From: Rhytidiadelphus loreus
Lineage: Eukaryota > Streptophyta > Bryopsida > Hypnales > Hylocomiaceae
DNA: 64,000 nucleotides
Direction of reading: 5' to 3'
Assembly (NCBI GenBank): GCA_947034895.1
Contig: OX344761.1
Coordinates: 30,640,863-30,704,862 of the forward strand
The notes below the pieces were generated by a model. The model did not search any database. It was not told where the DNA came from and saw only the letters and a program-made list of their open reading frames with translations. A program made the translations under genes and the position numbers. Positions 10,525 through 22,534 of the stretch are shown one piece after another (the stretch's first letter is position 1; every line of letters begins with the position of its first letter).

Positions 10525-11918
10525 CTTTGCTTAACTAAAGGTGGGGTGCTCTAAAAGCAACCACTAACACATAGGTACATTTTGTTTTCTTCAATATACC
10601 TGCAGTGTACATTTTCAAGAGGTGGTCACTTTTAGTTAGTGACCACTACGTTTCAACTTCAAAAATTCATAACTAATTCCACAAAGGTCCAAAAATATAT
10701 ATAACAACTTGGGTTACATACGAATTCCATTGTTCTTCCTATGAAAATTTACTGAATTTTTTTTAAAGGAGTCTAGCTTCCCCCAAATGCAATCATCTCT
10801 TCAAAGGTCGCTTCAACAACAGACTACCATAATAGGTTCTTTCAGAATCATACGCTGGGTCTGCTGCACAAACAAAGACCATTTTCATGATTGAAGAAGA
10901 GTAATAAGGTTGGATAGGACTCCTACTGCATTAGTAGGGGGGGCTTTTATTGTATGGAATTTAATGTGGGTCATTGTCGGTCTGATTTTTGGTTGACAAT
11001 CAGTGGTCGAAAGTTTCCAGGCATTTAAGTCTTGGAAGTGAAGCCTCTTAACTCTCTGTAACGTATTCTGCCGTTAAAGCGACCTCTTAAGAACTGATTG
11101 CATTTTGGGGGAAGATAAACTGCTGGAAACAATTTTCAGTAAATTTTCTTAGGAAGAACTATGGAATTGGCATCTAACCCAACTTGTTTTATATTTTTTG
11201 GACCTTTGTGGAATTAGTTACGAAATTTTGAAGCTAAAATGCAGTGGCCACTAACTACTCCCTCTGTCCCATTAAAAACCTAAACATATTTTGTCTTTGT
11301 GCCAATGATTCATACATTCAAGAACTAGTAATCCATCCCCTAGATCTATGGAAAATCTCCAGCTTCAGTGCTGTCATTTAGGCACCCAAAATCTATGTGG
11401 AAAGTATCAAATTTGAGCATCGTTTGTAAAGACTGCCAATTCGTCATTCTTGATGATTTAAAGGTTGGTTGGCAATAATGGGATTATAGAAATATATCCT
11501 CCCAACCTGAATACTGCAACAAAAAAACCTAGCCCCCTTCGTGAACAAATCTTCATAGCATCCAAATGGTCACTGAATTCATTTTCAACACTATTGTTTG
11601 AGGAAGCAACAAGTTCAAGGAGCCTCATATGGGCAAGGCCAAGCTGTCGTTAGGAGAAGAATGCTTCTTGATTGCTTACCATTTACTCCTATGAGGTCAT
11701 TCAATATGGCCAATGCTTACTCAATGGTTGAAATCGGTAAATGGAACTTTTAAGTGGAACAAAAATTGTGCCAAATTTGGAGGATTTTATTGGGACAAAA
11801 GGAGTATAAATGACCACCTCTTGAAAACGTACATTTTTGGTACATTGAAGAAAACAAAATATACCTTTGTGTTAGTGGTCACTTTTAGAGTAGGGTGGGT
11901 TGCTTTTTAGAGCACTTT
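10525..11918. mobile_element. Long-terminal-inverted-repeat element, interrupted by a MITE
   Basis: The left arm (about 10525-10820) and right arm (11078-11257 resuming 11807-11918) are inverted copies. Near the outer ends 'gtgctctaaaagcaaccactaacac' on the left matches the complement of 'gtgttagtggtcacttttagag' on the right. At the inner ends 'cttcccccaaatgcaatc' matches 'gattgcattttgggggaag'. The spacer is ~260 bp with no transposase-like ORF. The right arm is split by a 547-bp Stowaway-like insertion. It is non-autonomous; the superfamily is uncertain. Confidence 0.6.
11258..11804. mobile_element. Stowaway-like (Tc1/mariner) MITE, TSD TA, nested
   Basis: Inverted ends CTCCCTCTGTCCCATTAAAA and TTTTATTGGGACAAAAGGAG are flanked by the dinucleotide TA (11256-11257 and 11805-11806). 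The CTCCCTC-type terminus and TA target site are the hallmarks of Stowaway elements. It is 547 bp long without a recognisable transposase; the small frames at 11465-11653 and 11713-11910 show no DDE motif. Confidence 0.75.
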
Positions 11919-12002
11919 GTCTTACTTATAATTGCACCACCCTTGAAAGTTTGGATGGAGAAATTTGGCTTTCCATGATGATGAAGGACAACTTATGTAC
12001 TA

Positions 12003-12504
12003 CTCCCTCCGTCTAGATTGAAACTAGTTCAAACACCTTCAAGCAAAAGAATTAGGAGATGTCATGTTCCAAAGATTACATAGCAATTCAACCCTACAAA
12101 AGTAAACAAAATACAACTTCTAACCAATCAATGGTGAAGAATTCATCTCAAAACTATACAAAATCTACTACTTACAAATTTTGTATAGAGTATATCTTTG
12201 AATTGAATCACAAGACAAGTTTGAAATTGAATATAAAGAGCATCAATGAACTTCATTGCATCAATGATGCTCAAAGAATGATCAAAATTAATATCATTGG
12301 AGCAGTTTCAAAAAGGGCAAAAAAAATCCACTTTTATTGCCTAATATTGGTATGTGCCAATTAACTATTCACTTCCATTTTTTCACACCTAGTAGAGTTT
12401 AATAGAAGCTATAGTACCTATGCAATTCCTTGAAAATAAGAGCAACTCACGCATTATTCTAGCCATTTCTAAGAAACTCTTGATTTATTACAAGGCGGAG
12501 GTAG
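12003..12504. mobile_element. Second Stowaway-like MITE, TSD TA
   Basis: The left end CTCCCTCCGTC and right end GGCGGAGGTAG form imperfect terminal inverted repeats bounded by TA (12001-12002 and 12505-12506). The 502-bp body holds a 101-codon open frame (12059-12364), Lys/Asn/Ser-rich as expected from AT-rich DNA, without transposase motifs. Its ends are more diverged than those of the neighbouring copy, suggesting greater age. Confidence 0.6.
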
Positions 12505-12506
12505 TA

Positions 12507-15500
12507 CATGACAACAAATATCTTATTGGTGTAAACTCAGACTTTTAGGATAAGTGTGAGATTTTTGACATAAGGTGAAAACACCTAAAATTGTCAAAAT
12601 AAGCAATTCAATGTAGTTGGAAGCATTTTATCAAGTAATTTTCTTATGTAGTATTAGCAATTGAAATCAAAAATTTAAAAAAAAAAAATTAGAATTTTTG
12701 GATAAGATTTGTAATTATCATAGATTTTCAAAGTGGTAGCTCCCTTAGCCATTAAAACAATCACATAGCTTGGTTATAAAACCAAAATTTAGAAAAATTA
12801 GCAATCAACCAATCACAATTAATTATAGAAACAATTTAATTGCACTTTGTAAGATACTTTCAATAGAAGTCAACATGTCTTGAATGGAGATAGAGACATT
12901 TTGGGGTGTTTTCACCTTATAGGTGGTCAACTATGTGCAAATTGAATGGAACTCAAGGTCAAATTTGCAAAGTTTTTTGTAATTGTTTTTCCTTATAGAT
13001 TAAATTAAGGCTTGATTTCATAAACCAATTATTACATTTAAAGCACACTACTGAATTCAATTAGTGTGAGAATTTGAATATCATGAGATCTTCTTAACAC
13101 TAATTTTGAATGTATGTTGGCCAAATGAATGTAGATGAACTTTATATGGCAATCACAATACTTGAAAGGTTATGGAATTAGTGTAGACCACATTATATGG
13201 TCATTTATCTAAAATAGTGTGTACTTCCATACTACTATGCCTTGCAAATACACATAATTTCCAAATTAATGTGATTTAGTGTAATTATTTTAGGGTCTCT
13301 CTAATTGCATTTACATGTGTTGTAATTGATTTGTTTTCTACAACAGCTAATATACATTGTAGTCACAAATCCAATATACATTATAGTCATAAGATGTTGT
13401 GAAACAAACTAGAAGTATTGTAGAGAATTATTGAGAATAGGGCTCAAATTTTGCAATACAAGGTAACTAGATCTAAAATTGCTCAAATAAGCATTTGAGC
13501 ATGGTTTATGTGATTAATCCCTCAAGGCCTACTAACTTCTTGAAAATTGCTCAAATAAGCATTTACAACCACTATTCTTAAGAAGTTGGTAGGCCTTAAG
13601 GATCAAGGGGTAGTCTAAATTCCCAAAATTGTGCAAATGTTTTATAAATTGCAATTGAGGACAAATAATTCAATGAAGACCTTCAAGCAAAAGTAATAAA
13701 ACATGATCCATTGATCATATCCATATGATTTGATCTACTACTACACTAACTAATATTTATGAATAAAGTTTCAAGCAAAAAATTCAAAAAAATTCAAAGA
13801 TTAATTCTAGATTGATTATTTGTAATTTTTACATAAAAGAATTTCCTTAAACTTCAAAAATTTAAGCTCTGAATTATAGTGATTTTTAAGATTTATATTT
13901 TTACCTATTTAATGAAAGTCATTTTTGGAGGGTCATTTTTGAGCTAGTCAAGTTAATTTTTGAAGTGAAACATAATTATACACTTTGACTTATAGTATAT
14001 TTGCAAAACCAAGTATTCAAAAATCTATAGAATAGAAATGTCAAGAATTTAAAACAAGAATCTACAAAAAAATGATATAGAGAAATGAAAGGTGAAAAAT
14101 CACAATTTTGTGTGCTTGGGATGTGTTTGTATTCATCTATTGTTTGAAATTTGAATATGTATTCCTTAAGGGGTTTATCATCTTATTCAATATTGGATTT
14201 TATTGGCAATTGATTGAAGATGATTCCAAATTCTCTTAGATTAATTTTTTGCACACCTTATGAACAAATTATAAATTTCAAAGTGTTGTTTATAGTAGCA
14301 ACCAAAACTAAAACCTATAGTGACTCTCGAAATGTTTTGTATACCAGTACTTACCAAAATTTCTACAAATTACTAGGTAATTGAGGAATTAGAGATTTAA
14401 AACAAAAATTGGAGATGTAGTACTAATAACACAATTGCATAAAAATCAATTTTCAATTTTTTCAATTAGTTTTTAGTTTTTTATAATTTAGCACTTAAAA
14501 AAAATTCTATTACAAATAATTTTATTTAAAGATTCTTTAGTAATAGGAATGAAAATTCTCTTGGAATTTTTTGGTAAGAATTTCAAGAATTTTAAAATTT
14601 TATTGAGTGAAATATTATTGATTAATAAAAACATAATTTTAAATGTTAAAGGTTCTCATAATTCATTTAAAAAAACTCCAAAATATGGTGGAAACTTTGA
14701 AAATTATATTTTATATGTATCTATATAATTTTCCATAATTTTTTTGGATATTTTGAATTGAATTATAAAAACTATAAAAATTTGAAATCATGTTTTAATT
14801 AGTAACATTTCACTCAATATTTTTTAAATTGTGAAAATCTTACCAAAAAATTTCAAAAAAGAATTTTCATTCAATGTACTAAATAATATCAGGAATTCCT
14901 TTTTGTTTCTATTGAATGTTTTTTCCACTAAATAAATTTTATTATATCACAAAAAATTCAAAAATTATTTTAAGTTTTATGAAAAATCCTTTTATACAAG
15001 AGTCTTACTTGTACTTCAACATATACAAATTATTTTGAGAAAAAATCTTATCCTTCAATTAGTTATGGCAATTTTTGAAGTATATGAATACTTATGAGAG
15101 CAATTGTATATAGCTTTTCATATTCAATTGTCTTAAGTATTAGTGGATTTCATTGACAATTTATTGAAGGACTGATTCTAATTTATCTTCAATTAATTTT
15201 TGGACTCTATATAAACAAACTATAAAAATCAATTATAGGAGTGACCAAAATTGATCCTAGACTCTTATATTCAAGGATTTATGTTGGAGGCAAGAAATCA
15301 ATCCAAATGGAATGATTTTCAAAATAGGGTAGAAATTTTATGCACTTACATTGTTGATTAGCCTCAATGAGGTATTGAACCAAACTTACTTTTAAATTAA
15401 GGTAATGACACTTCAAATCATTCATCTTGAGTATTTGGGAATGATTTTCATTATTAAATAATCTAAATATTTGTCAAATCTTATCGGGAGTTCAAAGTCC

Positions 15501-17031
15501 ATTCAAGATTCTCTTTGCATGCAATTTATAGACAACATATGAATAAGCTATGAAACAATAAACTAAGATTAAAATAGGTGTATTCCAAATCGATTCTAGA
15601 CTCTTATTTTCAGAAGGCTTATATCTTGAGCAAGAATTTAGATGAGATGGTTTTGCAAACATATCGCAATTAGATGCATCAATTACATTAGGTAGCTAGA
15701 CAAGTTGCACGCTCACTATTCCTTCTTCACTAGAGAACTTTCTTAGTCATTCAACCCCTAGCCCCTTTAAACCCTTAACCCTTAAATGCTTGAATGACCA
15801 TATATGTTTGTTTGATTGTGTATTGGTAGTTAAATTCCTTTGACCATTAAATTTTTTTTTATGGGCAATATTGAAGGTTAATTATTGCAAGTTTTTATTT
15901 TACATTGAAAATAAAAATAAAAATTGGGGGGAGGTCATTAAAGGCATATATGTACTATTAGAGTGGAAAAGTAAAGCTTGCCAATTTTACTTGATTTGAG
16001 ATCTAAAAAATGTACTTATCCATTTGTTTTGAAAATGGTCCCAATGAGAAGAGTGAAGTGTTTTCATGATTTTCACTATTGAAAATTTAAATATGCAAGT
16101 GTTCATTTGGAGTTATTTGCGATTTCTACTTATAAAAAAAGTTGCATCCCGACAATTAGAAGGTGGATTGTGTAATGAGTTTGATAGCTCTTCATTTGAA
16201 CTTAAGATTTTTGTAAGTGCATTTTAGCGTGCTTACACAATTTCTAGTTGTTCATGTTACTTCCAATCCCCAAAACTCTTATATGCAAATTTCTCAAATA
16301 TTGTGGGGAGGGAAAACATACTAAAAATAGGATAAGTACATTTTCCTTATTATAATCTTACAACTCCTATACAATTTCACATTCAAAATTGGTAAGCACA
16401 CTAATAAACAAGCTTTTTAAACATCTATAAGGTTAGATTTTGAAAAAGAAACAATTGGGACAACTATAAGCTCATGCTCTTTTTTCATAGGAAAAACACA
16501 CTTGGAAAGGTTTGGGCACTTAGGGGTTAAAAACCAAGGTGGATAGTCCACATGTCCAAAATTGTGAAGATGTATTATAAAATGCAACTTAGAATAATAA
16601 TTTAATGATAATTCTTAAAAAATAGTTGTAAAATATGATCCATAAATCATATCCATATATTTAGATCAATTAGTAAACAAACCAATGCTTTTCAATAAAA
16701 TTTTAAACCAAATATTGAAAGATTGAATGTTTGTGATTCAATTTTTTTTTATTCCTAATAAGTTGAAATTGTTAGGTTCAAATTATAGTGAGTTTTGAAG
16801 GTTTTTCTTTTTCTTTTTCATTCTAGTCGATTTTAAAGGGTCATTTTTTGAATTGAAAATGTCACTTTTTGAGGCCAAACCTACCGCTATCCTTTGAACT
16901 ATAGAATATTTGTAAAAGAAAGTCTTCAAAGTCTATACCATGTAAATGTTAAAGACTTAGCACAAGAATCTTAAAAAAAATCAATGGATGAAAATTGCAT
17001 TTTTGTGTGTTTGGATGTGTTTGCATCCACA
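12507..17031. repeat. AT-rich repeat-derived region
   Basis: No gene was seen in this very AT-rich block. Internal homologies show that it is repeat debris. About 13.6-14.17 kb matches about 16.54-17.03 kb (shared 'catatccatat' contexts, 'aaaattgtg.a.atgt', and a 'ggatgtgtttg' junction), and about 14.32-15.12 kb matches the block upstream of QCR9. No long coding remnant of reverse transcriptase or transposase is visible. Confidence 0.5.
13518..13605. repeat. Short foldback around 'aggcctactaacttctt'
   Basis: The left arm around 'ctcaaggcctactaacttcttg' (13522 on) pairs imperfectly with the right arm 'aagaagttggtaggccttaag' (13579 on), giving a ~22-25 bp stem. The loop repeats a 'attgctcaaataagcattt' motif that also occurs just upstream near 13476. 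Confidence 0.4.
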
Positions 17032-18021
17032 CACTAGAAGAAAAACACGTCCGGCACAACCAACTACTATGCAACTAGTGCCCTATGCAACTGTCATGCA
17101 ACTAGTTTCCTCTCTATTTGCACCAAATCTAATGCAGTTGTTTTGTGTCATTGTTTTACAACATTCATTCATTGTTTTAGTTGCAAAGTAGTCATTCTGT
17201 AGTTGCAAAAAAAGACTAGGAAACAACTAGTGTCCTATGCAACTATTATGCAACTGTAAAATGACCATAGTTGTTTCCTAGTTGTACGCTAGTTGTTTCC
17301 TAGTTGCTTTCAAAGTTCATTCCCATTCGTGTTATATCAATTGACCCATATCAATTGTAAAGAGTACCATTAGATTGAACATATAAGACTTGTAAGTTGT
17401 TATAGTCTTATGTAATGAATTCTTTTGATAGAATTCTAAGATTTCTATAATTTGTGGGTTTCTACAATTTGTAGATTTTGTATATAAGAATTTAAAAAAT
17501 AATTAAAATTCAAGAAATTTTATAATCTAGGGAATTGAATTTTGAAATCTAGGAAGAAGGTAGATCTGAAATTTTGAAATATAGGAAGAGGGTAGATTTG
17601 AAATTTTGAAATCTAGAAAAAGGTAGATTTGAAATTCAAAAATCTAAGAAAAAGGTAGTTCTGAAATTCTAAAATTCTAAAATTTTAAAATCTAGAAAGG
17701 TAGTAGATCTGAAAATTTGAAATCTACAAATCATTGAGATTTATATTTTAAAATTTACAAATCTACAAGTTGCCAGCAAGTTGCCAACAAGTTGCCAGCA
17801 AGTTGCCAACAAGTTGCCAGCAAGTTGCCAACAAGTTGCACACAAGGATGAAGTTCTTTGTATGGTGTCGGATGACAAAAAACCTTGCAACTAGACTACA
17901 ACTAATGTGACTTGTCCACTGCAACTACAAACTCTACATTGTCACCTAGTTGCAAACGTCCTATGCAACTACAAAATGAGTTGCATACTATAGTTGCAAA
18001 ACCCCTCATTTTCTTCTAGTG
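17032..18021. mobile_element. Non-autonomous CACTA element, TSD ACA
   Basis: This 990-bp element begins CACTAGAAGAAAAACACG and ends CCCTCATTTTCTTCTAGTG, giving ~13-bp terminal inverted repeats with the CACTA/TAGTG tips. It is flanked by the 3-bp duplication ACA (17029-17031 and 18022-18024). Both subterminal regions carry many short copies of ATGCAACTA or its complement TAGTTGCAT, as expected for CACTA transposase-binding repeats. The middle contains repeats around 'gaaatctagaaaaaggtaga' (17535-17735) and an 11-bp minisatellite (17766-17840). No transposase gene is present; the small frame at 16988-17191 starts outside the element. Confidence 0.88.
17766..17840 (+). repeat. 11-bp minisatellite inside the CACTA element
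   Basis: About 6.8 copies of CAAGTTGCCAG alternate strictly with CAAGTTGCCAA, making a 22-bp higher-order period. The core AGTTGC is the same hexamer as in the element's subterminal repeats. Confidence 0.85.
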
Positions 18022-18570
18022 ACATATTCTTTAAAATTTGAACATCTAATCTTTAACCCTTAGCACCTAAATCCTTTCTTGAAATTTTATATATTTTTGC
18101 ATATACCTTCATAAATACATATTATTTATCTCAATTTCATCAAATTCATTGTACAAAAAGTTAAGAAAAAAAGAAAAAAAAAGACAAGTATTGGTTTGGA
18201 TGAATGAGAAATTATGAGGTTAAAAAGCCCATGGAACCTCTATGTTAATTGTCCAGATTTTGGAGATTTTGGATGTTGGAGCGCTGAGGGTTAAGAGGTT
18301 AAAATTGCCTCATTTCACTCTAGCACAGCAACCTTCGGAGAAATTTTGGGACCGCCAAACAACAGATTTGTGCTGTGACAAAATGTAACATTGTTGGCAA
18401 TAAAAAAGAAATTCCTGGGTGTAACAAATTTTAAATGTATGAATTGGGTGAATGAAACTCCAACCAAAACTGCAAAATTTTCGTTCTAAAAAATTCGATT
18501 TGAAGAATAGGAGTCATATATGTAAAATTGATAATCTACGGTACAAATGAAGTAAAATGGTACAGGAAGG

Positions 18571-21500
18571 CTAATATTCCACTTCTCCAAGTTGCGCTTG
18601 AACGTTGACCATGTAGGATCCACTGCTGGAGCAGAGTGCCTTCACTTGAATAGTCTCATTGCCTGCACCTTGTAAATGCACAAAAGGTCTTCATGAACTG
18701 TTGGGAAAAATATGACAGGATGCAAAAAAAAATCTAATTATAAAAACTTTTCATAACTTCAAACCAACGGCAATGCAAATTACCAAAAAATTGAGAGAAA
18801 TAGAGTTATCCAGTCTCTTCTGAAAGAATAGAAAATAATTAGAAAAAACAACAAAACAGCATTCAATTCTGAAGATGAGAGATAGACTTGCGGCCTTACC
18901 ACGCCGGGAAAAAGAGTGAGTCCAGGTTAGGCCACCTTGGGAAACCCTGCCCAGTGTTGTTGAGTAGATTGGAGAGACTGTGTTTCTCTCATCCACTTTA
19001 CTGACTGCCTGAATCAAATCCAAGGATACAAAACACTGTAAGCAGAACATTCGTTGAATTTTCAAGTTTGAGGGGGTGAAAGAGGCACCAATGATCAGGT
19101 TAGGATAGGACAATCATAAACTTGATGGGGATTCACTGATGACCCAGGTTTAAAGATGCAAAACTAACCTGCAGAACGACTCGTTGACCAGCATATGCAT
19201 CGTTGTTGTATCGTGAGAATATTACCAGCTTCTCACTCACACTGTCACCGAGAAAGAGATTTGTCATTTAATATGTTATAGAAAAAGTCACAAGGATTGC
19301 AAGGTACAAAACCTGCCTTCCATAGCCAAGTTTTTCAAAGGACTCACGAACTCAGATGCTGATAAAGAAATGCACTGAAGAGAGTAATTCTTCATTATGG
19401 TAAGCATTACTTGGAAGAATCCAGAGACACGTCAAGCCTCAGAGACGTAACTAGCGGTAGTGAAGGGGCTTACTTGAGGGTGGAAGCCAGGCCCCATGAC
19501 AATCTGGAGCGCAAGTCAGAAGATATAACCGTTGACAGGGAGTGCTTGTCATTCTCATTGCTGACAAGCATACGGGTAAGAGTTTACAGCACTGAAAATC
19601 ATAACTAGAAAGATTGAGACGAAATCCAGGTATCTGATATTTCAAAACCCTAATCCAACTACTCGACACATCTTGATGCGTAAGAGGAAATCATCAATAC
19701 GAGCGCTTCTCCACTGACATTAGTGTTCCGCTTTGGTACGGATAAGGCAAAGGATGCTAAGACCGTTAGGCACCATTTCCTTTCTCCTATGCTGAACCCA
19801 GTTACCAACAGCAACCCATCTCTTCATACGCTTTGGTTGACCTTCAATTAGCAAGAGAGTAAGCAAGACTTGGGGTAAATGCCAATGGCCTCTGGTTTTA
19901 AAATAGAAGAGGGGTTGTCTAATATCACTTATAGAGGTCTACAACCTCCTAATTTGAAGATGCATAAGATTCATACATAGAGGCCAAAATCTGATATGAA
20001 ACAGATTTGACTCTTGCACCCAAAGAGATCTTTCCAGTGAGGTCCTATTGAGTGATCTCCCAATGAAAGCACACTCCTACATACTGGTTAAAATGCTTAA
20101 AGCTGGACGGAAAGAGTATCCTCAACTTTAGAAAGTTGTGAACAAGTTGAAATGAGCATCATGTACCAAAGACAAGGTTTTAGAGGTGTACCCAAATGTG
20201 CTCTCCATTGTCAATCGATGAGATTGAAGATCAGATGCAGTGATGAAGGCAATCCGGCCTGCTGGCTTTGAGCGTCTTTGGTCATTCTGAAGGGGGCTGA
20301 TTAGGGTATGCACCATCTTCAGCTGCAGGTCCAGCAGGGAGACTTTTGTGCCTTGGATCATTGTCTCCAACACAGTCGAAGGCCCCAACTGTGCATGATA
20401 ATCATCACCACCATCACAAACGTCATAAAAATTGGCTAATCCTTGGTATTAAAACGAAACGAGCCTATGAACCAGAGATGGTTGCACTCAAAATTTCTAA
20501 CTGAGATTTTGTGCTGAATTCTCAACCAAATGTTTTAGTGATATCTTGTTAGAAAGTTACTGAAAAAGAAATTCTAATGAGGCATAGTACGCCTCTTGAC
20601 TCGAAGTATTACGATCACAGTAAGCAATTGAAGGAGCACGACGAAACATGACAGCACACTACAAAGAGAGGCAACAAGCACTTCCTTGTTAAGGGTTCTC
20701 TTTCTCATTTCTGAGTCAAATCGTGCGAGTGATAGCTTGTTGGGAATCTGTGAACAATGCGGTTCCTCCAAGCCATTCCTATGTTATAATTCAAAAGGCT
20801 TATAAACCCGCCTTTTTCAGTTTAATACAGTGTCTCCATTGCCCAACTTCATACCCATTTCCTAAACCCTAGAGCCGAGACATTGACCTCCCTTTGCATT
20901 TGCCTCCAGAACGTCACTGGCAAGAAGTCTCGACCTAAATCGAACTACAGTCTGATCGCCGAATTGTAAAACCTGATATCCGGAGAATTTGATACTCTAT
21001 GAAACAATAGGCCCAACAACACTGTAGAACGGTGACACCATGAGACAACAGTGGATTTCGATTCGGTGAAGATAATATTCCCAACATTGAAGAGCTGCGC
21101 TACCGTAGATTGAATGCTGAAACTCTTCCATTGAAGTCGATATTTAGGGTTATGTCCAAATAATCAAGCAAACAATGGCGCACACAGTGTTTAATGTTGC
21201 TAAGCGTACTATAAGTCTATCTCTAGATAAAAGAATTCAACAGAGGGTTTCAATTCGGTGACAGAAAATAGTCCCAACACTGAAAACCTGTGACACCGTA
21301 GATTGAACGCTGGAACTCTTCCCTTGAACTAGAAATTTAGGATTATATCCAATTGAGCAAGCAAACAATGGCTTACTGTTGCTAAGAGTACTACAATCCG
21401 ATGTCTAGAAAAAAGAATTCAACAGTACTCTTCAATTCGGCGACACAGACAAGTCCCAATACTGAAAACCCGTGACACCGTAGTTTGAATACTGGAACTC

Positions 21501-21856
21501 TTCCATTGAAGTTTAGGGTTAAACTGATTCATCAAGCAAACAATGGCGCACACAGTGTTTGAACGAAACGTTGAAATTGCGAACAAACTTACCCGATGCT
21601 TTCCCGAGACCTGCAAAGGGAACTCTTCATCCTGAGCCCCCAGAGAAGAGTCCTTCTCAGCCGAAAAGAATATATGTTTCGCAGTTGTAGTGATGCCATT
21701 CAAGCCCACCGTACGCCCCAACGAGCGCGCAATGTGCGTTTCCAACTCCCCAGAACCAAACAGTCGCGTAGCGAGCTCGGGCGCCAGCGGAATTCGCAAC
21801 GACGACGACGAAGAAGACGGGAAACGCGACTGCCACGCCGCCATGGCGCGCGCCAT
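18571..21856 (-). CDS. Unrecognised multi-exon protein, 283 residues
   Basis: Seven exons join in frame on the minus strand: 21593-21856, 20192-20388, 19474-19560, 19313-19342, 19169-19241, 18900-19008 and 18571-18662. The product has a Ser/Arg-rich start (QSRFPSSSSSSLRIPLAPEL, a possible organelle-targeting sequence). The middle includes LGPSTVLETMIQGTKVSLLD and RLSWGLASTL. The C-terminal half, with EKLVIFSRYNNDAYAGQRVV, QGGLTWTHSFSRR and VNVQAQLGEVEY, alternates hydrophobic and polar residues like a beta-rich domain. I do not recognise the family. Seven phase-matching exons and a start-to-stop frame support a real gene. The start is uncertain: in-frame ATGs also lie at 22006 and 21967. The fourth exon is only 30 bp and its acceptor (CGTGAG) is weak. 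Intron 1 (1.2 kb) is filled with tandem repeats. Confidence 0.6.
20690..20890 (-). repeat. Repeat family A, copy 1 (intron 1 of the unknown gene)
   Basis: Shares 'gtcaaatcgtgc.agtgatag', 'ctgtgaacaatgcg.ttc', 'gtctccattgc' and 'cctaaaccct' in the same order with two tandem copies in intron 2 of the peroxidase gene (23617-24000). Both host genes are on the minus strand, so the repeat has the same orientation relative to transcription. Confidence 0.7.
21053..21570. repeat. Three tandem ~185-bp repeats in intron 1
   Basis: Repeats begin near 21057, 21248 and 21431 with 'ttc.attcgg.ga'. Each contains 'gacaccgtag.ttgaa' (or 'gctaccgtag' in the first), 'ctggaactcttcc.ttgaa' type sequence, and 'caagcaaacaatgg'. 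The third copy runs up to the 3' edge of exon 1 of the unknown gene. Confidence 0.85.
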
Positions 21857-22534
21857 CCGCCTGGGCAGAGAGTGGCGCGACCATGCTCGCACACGTCCCG
21901 CTCGCAATAACACAGGCAACGGCCGCGGCGAAGTCTCACAGCCCTCGACTAAGCTTAGCCCTTCCATCCTTACCCTCGCATTGGATTGTCCGTCCGTGGT
22001 GCCCAAACGAAAAGCTCAAACACAAAATTCAAACGCAATTGCTCCGCCTTCGTATCCTACATTCGCCATTGCAGCCCGCGAAACCAAACATTCATGGGAC
22101 CCAGTCTCAAAGAATCTCGCAAGTGTGTACTGTGAATACAACGTACTGCAAGTGAAAAGAATCGAACTCTTTCTAATCGGCTCTAGTGTGCTGCTCTAAA
22201 TTTTCAATTAGCAGGCCCTTGATGTATGGTGGCAGTGAAAAAGCCGACGCTATGTTTTCCTGGGGATGCAATGACTCAAAAAATCGAGTCTACGTGTGGA
22301 TTACATTGACAATGCTGTGAGAACAAATGAGCAAATTGAAAAGAATGATACACAAAAGTTTGAAGTATGAAGTCATACAAAACATTCAAGTAAAGATAAA
22401 TTTGGTAAAAAGAAATTTGGGTTGAAAGAAATACGAAATTTCAAAATCGAGTAATACTCAATTTTTTGGATACTCAGAAATTATTCACCTTCTGTTTTCA
22501 CTTCCAAAAGTAGCAAACAGAGCCCCTGGTTATG

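Noticed and set aside
12059..12364. 101-codon frame inside the second Stowaway-like element
   Set aside because: It is Asn/Lys/Ser-rich as expected from AT-rich DNA, and no transposase DDE or helix-turn-helix features are visible.
20574..20771. Minus-strand frame with a hydrophobic segment that looked like a membrane exon
   Set aside because: It lies inside intron 1 of the unknown gene and overlaps repeat family A; exon 1 and exon 2 join in phase without it.
21690..22199. Plus-strand frames over 21.6-22.2 kb
   Set aside because: They are antisense to exon 1 of the unknown minus-strand gene and have no splice-consistent continuation or recognisable motif.
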